DNA from: JAICKN01 sp036489565 | GTDB taxonomy: Bacteria; Acidobacteriota; Terriglobia; Terriglobales; Acidobacteriaceae | Length of the DNA: 64,000 nt | Assembly: GCA_036489565.1 (NCBI GenBank) | Contig: DASXFN010000097.1 | Coordinates: 31,527-95,526, forward strand | Reading direction: 5' to 3' | Shown: positions 25,962 through 35,083 of the stretch, piece after piece | Layout: every line of letters begins with the position of its first letter | How positions within the stretch are numbered: position 1 is the stretch's first letter | Translations under genes and position numbers: made by a program | The notes under the pieces: model-generated | What the model saw: the letters and a program-made list of their open reading frames with translations, nothing else | The model's database searches: none | Told to the model about the DNA's origin: nothing

Positions 25962-28634
25962 ATGAAATCACTAATCGTGTCGTTCTTGCTCGCCTCAATG
26001 TCTGTTTTCGCATTCGCTGCTGATAAACCCGCGCCTCCGGTCGTCACCGGCGATGCGCGCGTGGACAAACTCCTGAGCGAGATGACGCTGCAGGAAAAGC
26101 TCGCGCTCATTCACGGCACGCAAGAGGACCCAAAGGTTTATCAGGGACAGGCGGGATATCTCGCGGGTGTCCCACGCTTGGGAATTCCCGGGCTGCGCTT
26201 TGCCGATGGGCCTCCGGGCGTCCTCACGCGAGTTCCCTCTGAAGCCGAATCCGCGACCATGGCCGTGGCGGCCACGTTCAGCGCAAAGGATGCCCTGGAC
26301 AACGGTGTTGTGATTGGTCGCGAAGACCGTGCGAATGGGATTGACGTCTCCCTGCAACCGTTCGTCAACATTGACCGCGATCTGGAGTTTGGGCGCGGTT
26401 ACAACACCTTTGGCGAAGATCCGTACCTCACGAGCATGATGGGCGTGGCGGAAATCAAGGGGATCCAATCGCAGCATGTGATGGCACAGGTAAAGCACTA
26501 TGTCGCTTACGACTCGAACAGCGGCAACATTTTTGTGGATGATCAAACGCTCCATGAGGTTTACGTCGCGCCCTTCGATGCCGCAGTCAAGGCGGGCGTG
26601 TCTTCCATCATGTGCTCTTACAACCGCGTGAACGGCACATTTGCTTGCGGGAACAAAGACACCCTTACCACCATTCTGCGCGACCAGATCGGGTTCAAAG
26701 GCTTCGTCACTTCTGACTGGGGCGCAGTGCACGCGGTGAACTTCATCAACGCCGGCCTTGATATGGAAATGCCCGGCGAAGTAAAACTCGGCAGCTTTGT
26801 ACTTCCCTCATTTTTTGATCTCAAGCCGGTGCCGCCCCCTCCGCCACCGAACGCTCTGGGCGACATCATGGCCATGTTCGGAGGACACATTCCCGAAGAG
26901 CCTGCTCCCGCCCGCTTTAGTGCCGGCGACTTTGGTAAGAAGCTCAATCCCGAAAAAATGCAAGAGGCGCTGAAGGACGGTACCGTAAGCGAAGCGACAA
27001 TTACTCGCGCCGCCGGACGCGTTCTCTACGAGATCGTTCACTTCGGCTACATGGACGGCCAACAGCAACACAACGTCACTCCGCAACCTGTCCAGGCGAA
27101 CGCAAAGATCATCGAGAAGACGGGCGAAGACGCGGCCGTGCTCTTGAAGAACGAAGACCACGCGTTGCCGCTGAAATCCAATGAACTCAACTCCGTAGTT
27201 CTTATTGGCCCAACCGCGGCGCAAGTGGATGCGATCGGCATCAACGGTGAACGCTCGGTGGGATTGCCCTCGCGGCAGGTAGGCCCGCTAACCGCGATGG
27301 AAAAGATTTCAGGGAACTCCAACATTCAGCTCGCTGTCGCCGACAACATGAACGGCGCGCCAATCCCCGCTACCGCGCTCGGCCACGACGGCAAGCCAGG
27401 ACTTCTGCGCACCGGCGGAGCCGCGCAACAAACGGATGCGCAACTCAACTTCACGAAAAAGAATGGAAACGCGTTGCCTCCCAACTCGACGTTGACCTGG
27501 ATTGGCACCCTCACGCCACCCCATGCCGGAAATTACTGGATATACCTCCAGGCCATGGGAACCAACGCTACCATTGCGATTGACGGAAAGCCGTTGGCCA
27601 GGACAGGCGCATTCCAGGGCGGAGTCCATGGCGACATTCTGCAAGCCAATCAGGACAACGTCTTGCCCACCCCCGACGGTCTGGACAATCTTCGCCGCTC
27701 CGTCGAGCTGACCGCAGGCCCGCACAAGATTGAAATCAAAACCACTCCGGATACTTCGGCTTCGCCGGTGCAGGTTCGGTTGAACTGGTACACGCCTGAA
27801 CAGCGTCAGTCCGACCACGATGCAGCCATTGCCGCGGCCAAGAATGCCAAAACCGCCGTAGTATTCGTATGGACGCGCCTTCAACCTGTATTCGGTTTGC
27901 CCGGCGACCAGGACAAGCTCGTTGAAGACATCGCCGCAGTGAACCCCAACACAATCGTAGTGCTGAACACCAGCCAGCCCGTTGCTCTTCCTTGGGTGAA
28001 TAAAGTAAAAGCCGTGCTTGAAATGTGGTGGCCCGGCGACGAAGGCGGCTGGTCCACGGCCAACATTCTGCTTGGCAAGGTAAGTCCGGCGGGCCGTCTG
28101 CCAGTGACCTGGGGCAAGAAGCTCACGGACTATGCCGCCACCGATCCGCAACACCCGGAGCGAAGCGAGAAAGGCGTGAACGGTAAAACGACATACAGCG
28201 AAGGCGTGAACGTAGGCTATCGCTGGTTCGACAAAGAAAACATTGAGCCGCTATTCCCGTTTGGTCACGGACTCAGCTATACAACTTTCGAGTACTCAGG
28301 GCTCAAGGTGGCAAAGTCCTCCAGCGGCGGATTGGACGTTACCGTACAAATCAAAAATACAGGCAACATGGATTCCGATGACATTCCGCAAGTGTATCTC
28401 GGCGAGCCAGCCAACATTCCCAACGGCGTGCAATTTCCCGTCAGAGCTTTGGTTGCCTTTGACCGCGTGCCAGTGAAAGCGGGCGAGACAAAATCAGTCA
28501 CGCTTCACGTGCCCGAGCGCCAATTGCAATACTGGTCCACCACCGATCAAAAATGGATGACGCCAAGCGGCAAGCGAACAGTAAGCGTCGGCGATTCGTC
28601 TAGGAATTTGCCTTTGCACGAGGAGATTGATTAG
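25962..28634 (+). CDS. Secreted GH3 beta-glucosidase with a PA14 insert
   Basis: An 890-residue glycoside hydrolase family 3 enzyme, likely releasing glucose or another sugar from beta-linked oligosaccharides outside the cytoplasm. It has a signal peptide (KSLIVSFLLASMSVFAFAA). Next is the GH3 N-domain with VKHYVAYDSN, SSIMCSYNRVNG and the nucleophile Asp in GFVTSDWGAVH near residue 255. A GH3 C-domain is interrupted by a PA14-like module (LTWIGTLTPPHAGNYWIYLQ near residue 510), and an FnIII-like end carries FPFGHGLSYTTFEYSG. An odd Pro-rich insert (KPVPPPPPPNAL) follows the nucleophile region. The start is set by the signal peptide and an AAAGG upstream. Substrate specificity is not readable. 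Confidence 0.88.
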   Translation: MKSLIVSFLLASMSVFAFAADKPAPPVVTGDARVDKLLSEMTLQEKLALIHGTQEDPKVYQGQAGYLAGVPRLGIPGLRFADGPPGVLTRVPSEAESATMAVAATFSAKDALDNGVVIGREDRANGIDVSLQPFVNIDRDLEFGRGYNTFGEDPYLTSMMGVAEIKGIQSQHVMAQVKHYVAYDSNSGNIFVDDQTLHEVYVAPFDAAVKAGVSSIMCSYNRVNGTFACGNKDTLTTILRDQIGFKGFVTSDWGAVHAVNFINAGLDMEMPGEVKLGSFVLPSFFDLKPVPPPPPPNALGDIMAMFGGHIPEEPAPARFSAGDFGKKLNPEKMQEALKDGTVSEATITRAAGRVLYEIVHFGYMDGQQQHNVTPQPVQANAKIIEKTGEDAAVLLKNEDHALPLKSNELNSVVLIGPTAAQVDAIGINGERSVGLPSRQVGPLTAMEKISGNSNIQLAVADNMNGAPIPATALGHDGKPGLLRTGGAAQQTDAQLNFTKKNGNALPPNSTLTWIGTLTPPHAGNYWIYLQAMGTNATIAIDGKPLARTGAFQGGVHGDILQANQDNVLPTPDGLDNLRRSVELTAGPHKIEIKTTPDTSASPVQVRLNWYTPEQRQSDHDAAIAAAKNAKTAVVFVWTRLQPVFGLPGDQDKLVEDIAAVNPNTIVVLNTSQPVALPWVNKVKAVLEMWWPGDEGGWSTANILLGKVSPAGRLPVTWGKKLTDYAATDPQHPERSEKGVNGKTTYSEGVNVGYRWFDKENIEPLFPFGHGLSYTTFEYSGLKVAKSSSGGLDVTVQIKNTGNMDSDDIPQVYLGEPANIPNGVQFPVRALVAFDRVPVKAGETKSVTLHVPERQLQYWSTTDQKWMTPSGKRTVSVGDSSRNLPLHEEID

Positions 28635-28735
28635 GCAGGCTGGTCCTGTATTTTCTCGTTTCGCGGGCGGGTGGCATAGGCGGTTGGCCTGGCCCGTCTT
28701 CCTCTTGCCGCTAGCACCATCTCAACCGAGGGTGC

Positions 28736-28769
28736 CCCACCCTTTTCGCGCTTTTTGCGAAAGGGTGGG
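28736..28769. terminator. Hairpin between convergent genes
   Basis: CCCACCCTTTTCGC and GCGAAAGGGTGGG form a 13-bp stem with one bulged T and a 7-base loop, between the beta-glucosidase and phosphorylase stops. It probably terminates or insulates both. The GGGTGCCCCACCC... form recalls a hairpin family I have seen in other acidobacterial genomes. Confidence 0.6.
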
Positions 28770-28827
28770 AGGCAAACGGCCGACAGCTTTTCCGGCGAGA
28801 CTATGAACCAAACCAAATGTCGTACTC

Positions 28828-29979
28828 TCACTTCTCCGCCGCGATCAGCGCCCAACACACAATCGCGCTGCAAACCGAACTCCACCGTCCAAATCCCTTA
28901 TAGATTTGCGCGGCAAGCTGCGCCTGCTCTTTCAAAGTTCCTTCCGCTTTGATCTGCGGGTCCGACACATTCCGCACCGCCAGCCACGGCGGCGCGTCCT
29001 GCATCTGGCTGCTGGCCAGCCCCAGCACGGCATCTCCCATTTCTGAAACATCCGCAAGTCCCTGCAATTTATAGTGATCGTCTGACGTGTCGAAGCCGAA
29101 AAAATCCGTGGTCATCACGCAGTGGCTCAATCCATTCCCCGGCACCACCGCAATTTTCGGCGGACGCGTGTTGTCCTTTGGAAGCTGCGCGGAATTGGCT
29201 GAAAAAAGGTCTTTCGCCCTGGCAAAATATTTCGTGTCAGGCGCTTTGCTCCCGTAGTGCGCGCTGTGAAACGGCTCATTCTTGAATTTCGATGTGCAAT
29301 CGAAGCGCACGATCTGGCTCACCACCACATCACCAACTTCAAACTCCGTGCCAATGCCTCCCGCCGTGCCAGTCGTGAGCACAAGTTTCGGCTTCGTGTC
29401 TTCTATGATCTGCTTCCAAACATCCAGGTTCGGGAGCTTCGGCCCGTCCTGCGACATGTGCGAGTCGGACTTGAACACCACCACCTTCTTCCCGCCGATA
29501 GTAGCCGTCCAGTACGCGCCCAGCCGTTTGGCCTCGATCGCCGGGCACCCTGCCCGCATCTTGCTCGAGATCGCCGCATAGTTGCGCGTGTAAGACTTGT
29601 AATCGTTGTGCGAATCTTTGCCCGGTGTCAGCACGCGGCTCAGCGCATGCCCTTCATCCACCGTCCATGTGACCACCAGCACATCCGCAGCAGGAAGCCG
29701 GCCGCCAGTGCCAGTGCGAACTTTCGCATCCGTCGCCGGCGCAAGCCCGGCTGGCCATGGAATTTCTGAGAAGCGCGAGAGCCCGGTAGCAGTCGTAAAG
29801 GCAAGAAACTCGCGCCCTTCCGTCGCCTCCGAATCAAAGTCAATAATTTCGCGCTGGAAATCTTCGACACCCGCCGACGGCTTCGCGGCCTTCTTCACCG
29901 CAAAGGTCTGAGCCGGAGCAGGCGTCTTAATTGGATCGAACCCAAGATTCCGTTCCGCCCACGCTCGATCAACAATCAT
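28828..29979 (-). CDS. Nucleoside phosphorylase-like protein (PNP_UDP_1 fold)
   Basis: A 383-residue protein with the purine/uridine phosphorylase or MTA/SAH nucleosidase core: PKLVLTTGTAGGIGTEFEVGDVVVS near residue 200 (phosphate/ribose loop) and DVSEMGDAVLGLASS near residue 325, matching the usual nucleobase-end ExExAG region only loosely. The N-terminal ~110 residues are extra compared with classical enzymes (about 240-280 residues) and match nothing I know. No signal peptide. GAGGTGAGAA precedes the ATG. Given the weak E-M-E segment it may have a different substrate or be a sensor; the enzyme class is inferred from fold only. Confidence 0.65.
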   Translation of the reverse strand: MIVDRAWAERNLGFDPIKTPAPAQTFAVKKAAKPSAGVEDFQREIIDFDSEATEGREFLAFTTATGLSRFSEIPWPAGLAPATDAKVRTGTGGRLPAADVLVVTWTVDEGHALSRVLTPGKDSHNDYKSYTRNYAAISSKMRAGCPAIEAKRLGAYWTATIGGKKVVVFKSDSHMSQDGPKLPNLDVWKQIIEDTKPKLVLTTGTAGGIGTEFEVGDVVVSQIVRFDCTSKFKNEPFHSAHYGSKAPDTKYFARAKDLFSANSAQLPKDNTRPPKIAVVPGNGLSHCVMTTDFFGFDTSDDHYKLQGLADVSEMGDAVLGLASSQMQDAPPWLAVRNVSDPQIKAEGTLKEQAQLAAQIYKGFGRWSSVCSAIVCWALIAAEK

Positions 29980-30204
29980 TTCTCACCTCATGGGATAGTG
30001 AGAAATTTGAGCACAGCGTTACAGCCGAATAGATGGTTTTCTTAGCGTCGTCTCGGAATCAGCACAGCGCATCTGGGGGTGTTCCATCCTTATTTTTCGT
30101 ACTTGTCAGACGTCGGTTCGCCCTCTGATGAAGAAGAGCCCATGCCTGGAGGTATAGTGCTATGGACGGGCTATTTCCTTTTTTGAAGTACTGAAGCAGG
30201 TGAA

Positions 30205-32535
30205 ATGAAAGCGCATGTAATTTTGACTGCATTCCGGCGGTATATTTTTGCCGCGACAATAATGTTAGTCGGAACAGCTCTCTTTGCTGCTGGCCAGCAG
30301 ATGCCCCTTGGTCGAACACCCACAGGGGCAGAGATATCGTTCACCCGCGCAACTTCTGGCGAATGGGGCATTCAGATCACTGGCGGATCTGCACCGCGCA
30401 TGATGCAGGCGCAGCCCGCAGCCATCGAGATCTATCGCGCCGACGATGATATCCGCGAACTCTCCGCTGGGTACAAAAGCGTCCGGCGCACCGCGACGGG
30501 GATGGACGCTGTTGCCGATGTGCCTTCGGCCGACGGTGTCATCTTTCACGTGCATGACTTTTGGAGCCTGAGCAAAGGCATACTGTCCGTGCGCCGCGAG
30601 GTCACGGTACGGGGCAACGCTCCCGGTGGCTTTGGTTCGGTGCTCGACTTTTCTCTCGATGGCGCCGTCGGCTGGCCGGACATAAACTTCATGGCGCCCG
30701 GCGCGATCTACGCTGATCCAACATACGATGGCGATCGCTCACCGGGCGGAACGCTAAACTACGCCGCGCGCCGGCTTGTGATGCGTGAAGACATCCTTGC
30801 CGCGCCACTATTTGCGCTCTCGTTTGAAAATGGCGCCTCCATCGCGATGCTCGATCCGCATCCACGCGGCGGCACAACCGAAGAAGAGTCGAAACTCACC
30901 AACCTGGTGATGACCGATGCTCGCATACAATTCGGATCCATGGGCGCGTGGCAGGCCGAAGACGGCGCTGTCCACTTCGGCTTTCGCTATCCCAGCACCA
31001 CCACAGATTTCGGCGGCGGCCGTCCGGCTGGCGCCGCCCCCGTCACTGCGGCCACACTCGCCTCCGTCACTCCAGCTCCTCCGGCAACTTCCGCCATTCC
31101 GCCGAAGATGCGCTGGATACGCCGCTACCACCCCATGACCGATGGCTTTACCGACAGCTATGAAATCCGCTTCCGCTTCGGACAGAACGAATCGTTCCGC
31201 GACATAACGCGCGACGCGTGGCGCTGGGCCTGGGACACGCTGAAACCGCCCACCCTTGACCTCGATGTGAATCTTGTCCGCCGCGTGCTGCTCGATCATC
31301 TGGAAGCGCAGGCTGCAACTATCGATGGCCGCACCGGCATTCCCTTTGTACTCTCGACCGTAGCGGACCAGAAACAGTGGAACTGGACCATGATTGCAAT
31401 GGGATTTGTCGGCAAAAACCTCGAATGCGCCGACCAGCTGCTGCAGGAGGGGGACCGCGACCACACCGAGCGCGGCCAGAAGATGCGTGAAACCGGGCTC
31501 GCCATCATCTCTTCCATGATCCAGGCGCTGCATTCCATTCCGCTGGAAGGGACGGGCTACGATCTCTCCACTGGCAAGCCATGGGACCACATTTGGGTCG
31601 CGCCCTGGCTGCGCAATGCTACCGAAGATATGACTACGCTCATGCACGCCTACCAGCGCGAGTTGGCGCTGGGCCGTCCGCACCCGGATTGGTTGGCGTG
31701 GGTCAAGTCATACTCTGACTGGTTGGTGGAGCAGCAGCGGCCCGATGGATCTTTTCCACGCCGCTGGAAGCCGGGCACAAGTGAGGTTATGGAGCCCACC
31801 GGCACCGGCAGCTACAACGTTGTGCCTCTGTTCGTGCTCATGACACAGATTACCGGCGATCAAAAGTATCAGGCATCCGCATTGCGCGCGGCAGAGTACG
31901 TCTGGTCCACATGGGGCACACGCGGCCTCTTCATCGGCGGCGCCAGCGATAACCCTAACATCACCGACAAAGAGGCTGGCATGTTAAGCCTGGAGGCTTA
32001 CCTGAGCCTCTACGACGCCACCAAAAATCCAAAATGGCTTGAGCGCGCAAAAGCGGCTGGTAACTTCGCCGAGAGCTGGATCTGGATCTGGAATTTACCG
32101 ATGCCCGCCGACGCCGATAATGCACAACTGCACTGGAAAAAAGGTGTGCCGACCGTTGGCTTGCAAGACATCACCGCCGCGAATACCGGCAGCGTGGACG
32201 AATATCTGGACTGGGCAGTGCCGTCCTACGCGCGCCTCTACAATGACACGCATGACCCGCACTATCTTGCCGTCGCGCGCGTGCTGCTCATGGACACCAA
32301 GTCTATGGTCGCTCTGCCTGGCCGGCAGTATGACATGAAGGGCATCGGCTGGCAGCAGGAGAACTTCCGTCTTGGCCCCGGCCCATTTGGCCGCGGCGTT
32401 GGATCACACCGCTTCTGGCTGCCGTGGGTCTCGGCCAACCACCTGCACGGCATCGTTGGCCTGGATGATTACGATCCGGCGCTTTACAAGCAACTGTCCG
32501 CAAGACCGGATGCGAAGAGCGCCACAAAGGAGTAG
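30205..32535 (+). CDS. Secreted alpha/alpha-toroid protein, probable glycan-active enzyme
   Basis: A 776-residue exported protein (signal segment FAATIMLVGTALFAAGQQ). The N-terminal half is beta-rich (ILSVRREVTVRGNAPGGFGSVLDFSLDG). The C-terminal half has regularly spaced helix pairs, e.g. WKPGTSEVMEPTGTGSYNVVPLFVLM, AGMLSLEAYLSLYDATKNPKWLERAK and VDEYLDWAVPSYARLYNDTHDPHYL, the pattern of a six-hairpin (alpha/alpha)6 glycosidase. I cannot match it to a CAZy family; related folds include GH88, GH127 and polysaccharide lyases. Trp/Asp-rich helix ends would form the cleft. It stands alone, divergent from the phosphorylase-like gene by 225 bp without recognisable signals. Enzymatic role is inference. 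Confidence 0.65.
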   Translation: MKAHVILTAFRRYIFAATIMLVGTALFAAGQQMPLGRTPTGAEISFTRATSGEWGIQITGGSAPRMMQAQPAAIEIYRADDDIRELSAGYKSVRRTATGMDAVADVPSADGVIFHVHDFWSLSKGILSVRREVTVRGNAPGGFGSVLDFSLDGAVGWPDINFMAPGAIYADPTYDGDRSPGGTLNYAARRLVMREDILAAPLFALSFENGASIAMLDPHPRGGTTEEESKLTNLVMTDARIQFGSMGAWQAEDGAVHFGFRYPSTTTDFGGGRPAGAAPVTAATLASVTPAPPATSAIPPKMRWIRRYHPMTDGFTDSYEIRFRFGQNESFRDITRDAWRWAWDTLKPPTLDLDVNLVRRVLLDHLEAQAATIDGRTGIPFVLSTVADQKQWNWTMIAMGFVGKNLECADQLLQEGDRDHTERGQKMRETGLAIISSMIQALHSIPLEGTGYDLSTGKPWDHIWVAPWLRNATEDMTTLMHAYQRELALGRPHPDWLAWVKSYSDWLVEQQRPDGSFPRRWKPGTSEVMEPTGTGSYNVVPLFVLMTQITGDQKYQASALRAAEYVWSTWGTRGLFIGGASDNPNITDKEAGMLSLEAYLSLYDATKNPKWLERAKAAGNFAESWIWIWNLPMPADADNAQLHWKKGVPTVGLQDITAANTGSVDEYLDWAVPSYARLYNDTHDPHYLAVARVLLMDTKSMVALPGRQYDMKGIGWQQENFRLGPGPFGRGVGSHRFWLPWVSANHLHGIVGLDDYDPALYKQLSARPDAKSATKE

Positions 32536-32685
32536 CGACGCGAGGGACACGAGATTTGATGACAAACAAAAAGCCGATGGTCGGCCTCACCTGATAAAGC
32601 TGGCACTCCTCTTTAACGTCAGCCCCGGGTCATGCACAAACGCGCAGATCGCCGCCATATTCGAGATTGCCCTATCCATTGAAAC

Positions 32686-32756
32686 GTACATACATTAGCT
32701 ATCTTACTGACTGGCGCATACATCATACAAATTAAACCATTCATTTCTGTATGTAC
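32686..32756. repeat. Inverted repeat in an AT-rich tract beside parS
   Basis: GTACATACA (32686-32694) and TGTATGTAC (32748-32756) are perfect 9-bp inverted arms 53 bp apart, in a locally AT-rich segment that ends 4 bp before the parS palindrome. The tract has no gene. It may mark a protein-binding region or a long stem. Confidence 0.55.
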
Positions 32757-32760
32757 ATTA

Positions 32761-32776
32761 TGTTCCACGTGGAACA
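32761..32776. promoter_or_regulatory. parS: parS centromere site (ParB-binding)
   Basis: TGTTCCACGTGGAACA fits the bacterial chromosomal parS consensus TGTTNCACGTGNAACA at every defined position, and the palindrome extends one base each side. ParB loads here to organise and segregate the replication origin region. It is intergenic, as many parS sites are. No parA/parB is in the window; chromosomal parS sites normally lie within the origin-proximal part of the chromosome, so this segment is probably origin-proximal. A chance 16-bp match in 64 kb is very unlikely. Confidence 0.85.
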
Positions 32777-32826
32777 TCTGTGGAAATCCTTAAAATGGAA
32801 AGAGGGGCCTGGGGGAGGCTGCGAAA

Positions 32827-33474
32827 CTATACCGGCACTTCCTCGCGCTTGATTCCCAGCACGTCCTTGGTGATGTCCTGCGCATGCTGGCGCTTGCGAC
32901 GCTCGGGGCCTTTGTAATTCTCAAGCACTCGCACCCGACGCGCCGGCGTATTGGTTGGGCCCATGCGAATGATGTGCCCGTTGCGCACCTGGATATAAAA
33001 ACGAAACCAGTCTGTGCGGAACATGCGTCCTGAACAATAGAAATTCATGGACGCAGCCACTAGCCCTTCATAGTCCTGCCCGGTGCAAGTGATCAGCCGC
33101 TTGCCAACGTCCTGCGCCCACGTCATCCCGCCAACCAGTGGATCGTTCAAAAAAGTCCGCTCAAACGGCACTGCATGAGAAATTTTTCGCAGCTGCATCA
33201 TTTGCAGTAACACCGATATTTTCGCGAGGTTGGTAACGACGATCCGCGCCTCAGTGGCGGAAACTCGCTCGAGTTTCAGATGCAGTTCCGGCGACCACTC
33301 CCGCTCAAACTCATCGCGGGCCAGGGCCAGCCCCTTGTCGGCCGCCTCGGCGTAGCGCAGGGTCGCCCGCGCCAGTACCACGCTGAGAAGGCAGCTGATT
33401 ACAGTCGCGGCTATTGGGATGAAGCCTAGAACGCTGGAAATCAGTATGCCGTGTGAGTTGACCCAGTTGTGCAT
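32827..33474 (-). CDS. Hypothetical protein with an N-terminal membrane anchor
   Basis: A 215-residue protein. A single hydrophobic helix (ILISSVLGFIPIAATVISCLLSVVL, cut here by its middle) lies at residues ~10-35. It is followed by a coiled stretch (RATLRYAEAADKGLALARDEFEREW) and a cytosolic-looking domain with beta pattern (ELHLKLERVSATEARIVVTNLAKISVLLQ...). The C-terminus is highly basic (KGPERRKRQ). No known domain recognised. ATG at 33474. It ends 50 bp from the parS palindrome. Flanks of ~250 bp on the other side show nothing clear. Function unknown. Confidence 0.6.
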   Translation of the reverse strand: MHNWVNSHGILISSVLGFIPIAATVISCLLSVVLARATLRYAEAADKGLALARDEFEREWSPELHLKLERVSATEARIVVTNLAKISVLLQMMQLRKISHAVPFERTFLNDPLVGGMTWAQDVGKRLITCTGQDYEGLVAASMNFYCSGRMFRTDWFRFYIQVRNGHIIRMGPTNTPARRVRVLENYKGPERRKRQHAQDITKDVLGIKREEVPV

Positions 33475-33724
33475 AGACCCTGTGTCCTTTTAGCAAGCCT
33501 GACCTTTAGCAACCCTGATCTTTATTCACAACGATCGCACCATCATGGCGTGGTTACTAAAAGTTGGAGAAGGAGAAGTCCATGTATGCGATTCGCAAGA
33601 GTCTAGTGGGAGCAGGGTGGGCGCTCCAGATGCGAATGGTACACAGGCAAAAGCCGCATTCAGCAAGGCCTTTAGTAACGATTCGATTCGACAATTCAGG
33701 CTCGAATGAGGGGAAAAACCTAAA

Positions 33725-34318
33725 TCACCTGGTGCGGCTATAGGCCCTGAAGAAAGCCCGCACAACTTCTGCGGCCATGCTGCGAGGCAGGGCCGCCAGG
33801 GAGTTCTTTTTGCCGATGACAATATACCAATAGAATGCGGGGCCCATCAGCAGGGCAATGCCGATGGTCAAATCAATGTTGCTGACCAACTCCCGCTGCT
33901 TCATACCGCGCTTAATCAGGTTTTTAAGCCGCGTCTGTGGGGGGTCGATCATGCGCGAGCGCCACTGATCGCCAAATTTTCGGTTGCGCGCGGCATAGCC
34001 CATCACGTGGGGCATCATCTGCATCTTCAATTCCTGCTTCGCAACGGCTGGTTGGTAAGTAAGCGCGTCCACAAAGTCCTGCTGAAGGTCGCCGGACTCA
34101 AACCTGGGAGCCTCTTCGTAAAATCCGAAGAGGTGCGAAAGGGCTTCGAGCGCGAGCGCGTCTTTGTCGGCCCAGTGCTTGTAGATGGTGGCTTTGCTGA
34201 CGCCGGAGCGGCCGGCGATGGCGTCCATGCTGGTGGCGTCAATGCCGCCCTCGACGAACAATTCGATGGCAGCATCGAGAACCTTACCGTGGGCTTTAAC
34301 GCTTCTTGTCCTGGCCAT
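33725..34318 (-). CDS. TetR/AcrR-family repressor of the adjacent ABC exporter
   Basis: A 197-residue one-component regulator. The N-terminal TetR helix-turn-helix is clear: VLDAAIELFVEGGIDATSMDAIAGRSGVSKATIYKHWADKDAL (residues ~13-55). The C-terminal ligand/dimer domain is all-helical. It is the third gene of an operon, starting 2 bp after the permease stop. The operator ACTAAACGGTTTAGT in the operon promoter is a typical TetR-type palindrome, so autorepression with release by an exported compound is likely. The inducer is unknown. Confidence 0.88.
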   Translation of the reverse strand: MARTRSVKAHGKVLDAAIELFVEGGIDATSMDAIAGRSGVSKATIYKHWADKDALALEALSHLFGFYEEAPRFESGDLQQDFVDALTYQPAVAKQELKMQMMPHVMGYAARNRKFGDQWRSRMIDPPQTRLKNLIKRGMKQRELVSNIDLTIGIALLMGPAFYWYIVIGKKNSLAALPRSMAAEVVRAFFRAYSRTR

Positions 34319-34320
34319 AG

Positions 34321-35067
34321 CTACAACTGGATCCGCGAAAATAAATATGCGCCCGCGGTAAGAAATGCGGTACCGATGAGGCAGAGCACAATCGTATCCA
34401 CGCCAAATCCGAATTGGATGTTGGAGATGAGCGCGCCTCGCATGGCATCCACGCCATAAGTGAGCGGATCAATGCGCGTAATAATGACCAACGCTTTCGG
34501 CAGATTTTCCAGGGGAAACAGCGCGCCGGACAGAAAGAAAATCGGCAGCACCATGAAATTCATAATGAGTTGAAAGCCCTGCATGTCCTGCACGATGGAG
34601 CCGAACGCCGTACCTAATGCGGCGAAGACGATGGCAATGAGCATCATGAAGAGCAGTGCCGGGAAGAAGCCAAGCCAATGGTGGGGACGAAAACCGGCGA
34701 TGAGGCTGACCACGAACACCAGCAGACCCTGAATGACGGCGACTGTTGCGCCTCCGATGGTTCGGCCAATCATGATTTGAATGCGCGGCACCGGCGCCAC
34801 CAAAGTTTCCTTGAGGAAACCGAACTGGCGGTCCCATAGCATGGCAATGCCGGAAAAAACAGACGAGAAGAGAATCGTCATGCTGACAACCCCGGGCGCT
34901 ACAAACTGAAAGTAGCTGCCTTGTCCTGCCTTTTGAAAAACGGGCCCCAGTCCGAAGCCAAGCGCAAGCAGATAGAGCAACGGCTGGCCAAGTGACGCCA
35001 CGATTTGAGCGCGTGAGCGCACATAACGCTTCAACTCACGCAGCCAGAGAATATAAATTGCACTCAT
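34321..35067 (-). CDS. ABC-2-type transporter permease
   Basis: A 248-residue inner-membrane protein with six hydrophobic segments of the ABC-2 (DrrB/NodJ) type. These start with LWLRELKRYVRSRAQIVASLGQPLLYLLALGFG and include the conserved mid-region QMIIGRTIGG-like IQIMIGRTIGGATVAVIQ and the end FFLSGALFPLENLPKALVIITRIDPLTYGVDAMRG, which is the family signature. GAGGGAGA before the ATG at 35067 decides the start over a longer frame that overlaps the ATPase gene. With the ATPase it would form a drug/antibiotic-type exporter. Confidence 0.9.
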   Translation of the reverse strand: MSAIYILWLRELKRYVRSRAQIVASLGQPLLYLLALGFGLGPVFQKAGQGSYFQFVAPGVVSMTILFSSVFSGIAMLWDRQFGFLKETLVAPVPRIQIMIGRTIGGATVAVIQGLLVFVVSLIAGFRPHHWLGFFPALLFMMLIAIVFAALGTAFGSIVQDMQGFQLIMNFMVLPIFFLSGALFPLENLPKALVIITRIDPLTYGVDAMRGALISNIQFGFGVDTIVLCLIGTAFLTAGAYLFSRIQL

Positions 35068-35083
35068 CGTTTTATCTCCCTCT

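Noticed and set aside
30545..30560. A second parS-like site (CTTTCACGTGCATG)
   Set aside because: Only the central CACGTG and one arm fit; several arm bases break the palindrome, and it lies inside a coding sequence.
25995..31683. Long antisense frames opposite the GH3 gene (e.g. 27309-28154) and the toroid protein gene (e.g. 30808-31683)
   Set aside because: They are shadows of GC-rich genes with strong family motifs or a clear signal peptide on the plus strand, and have none themselves.
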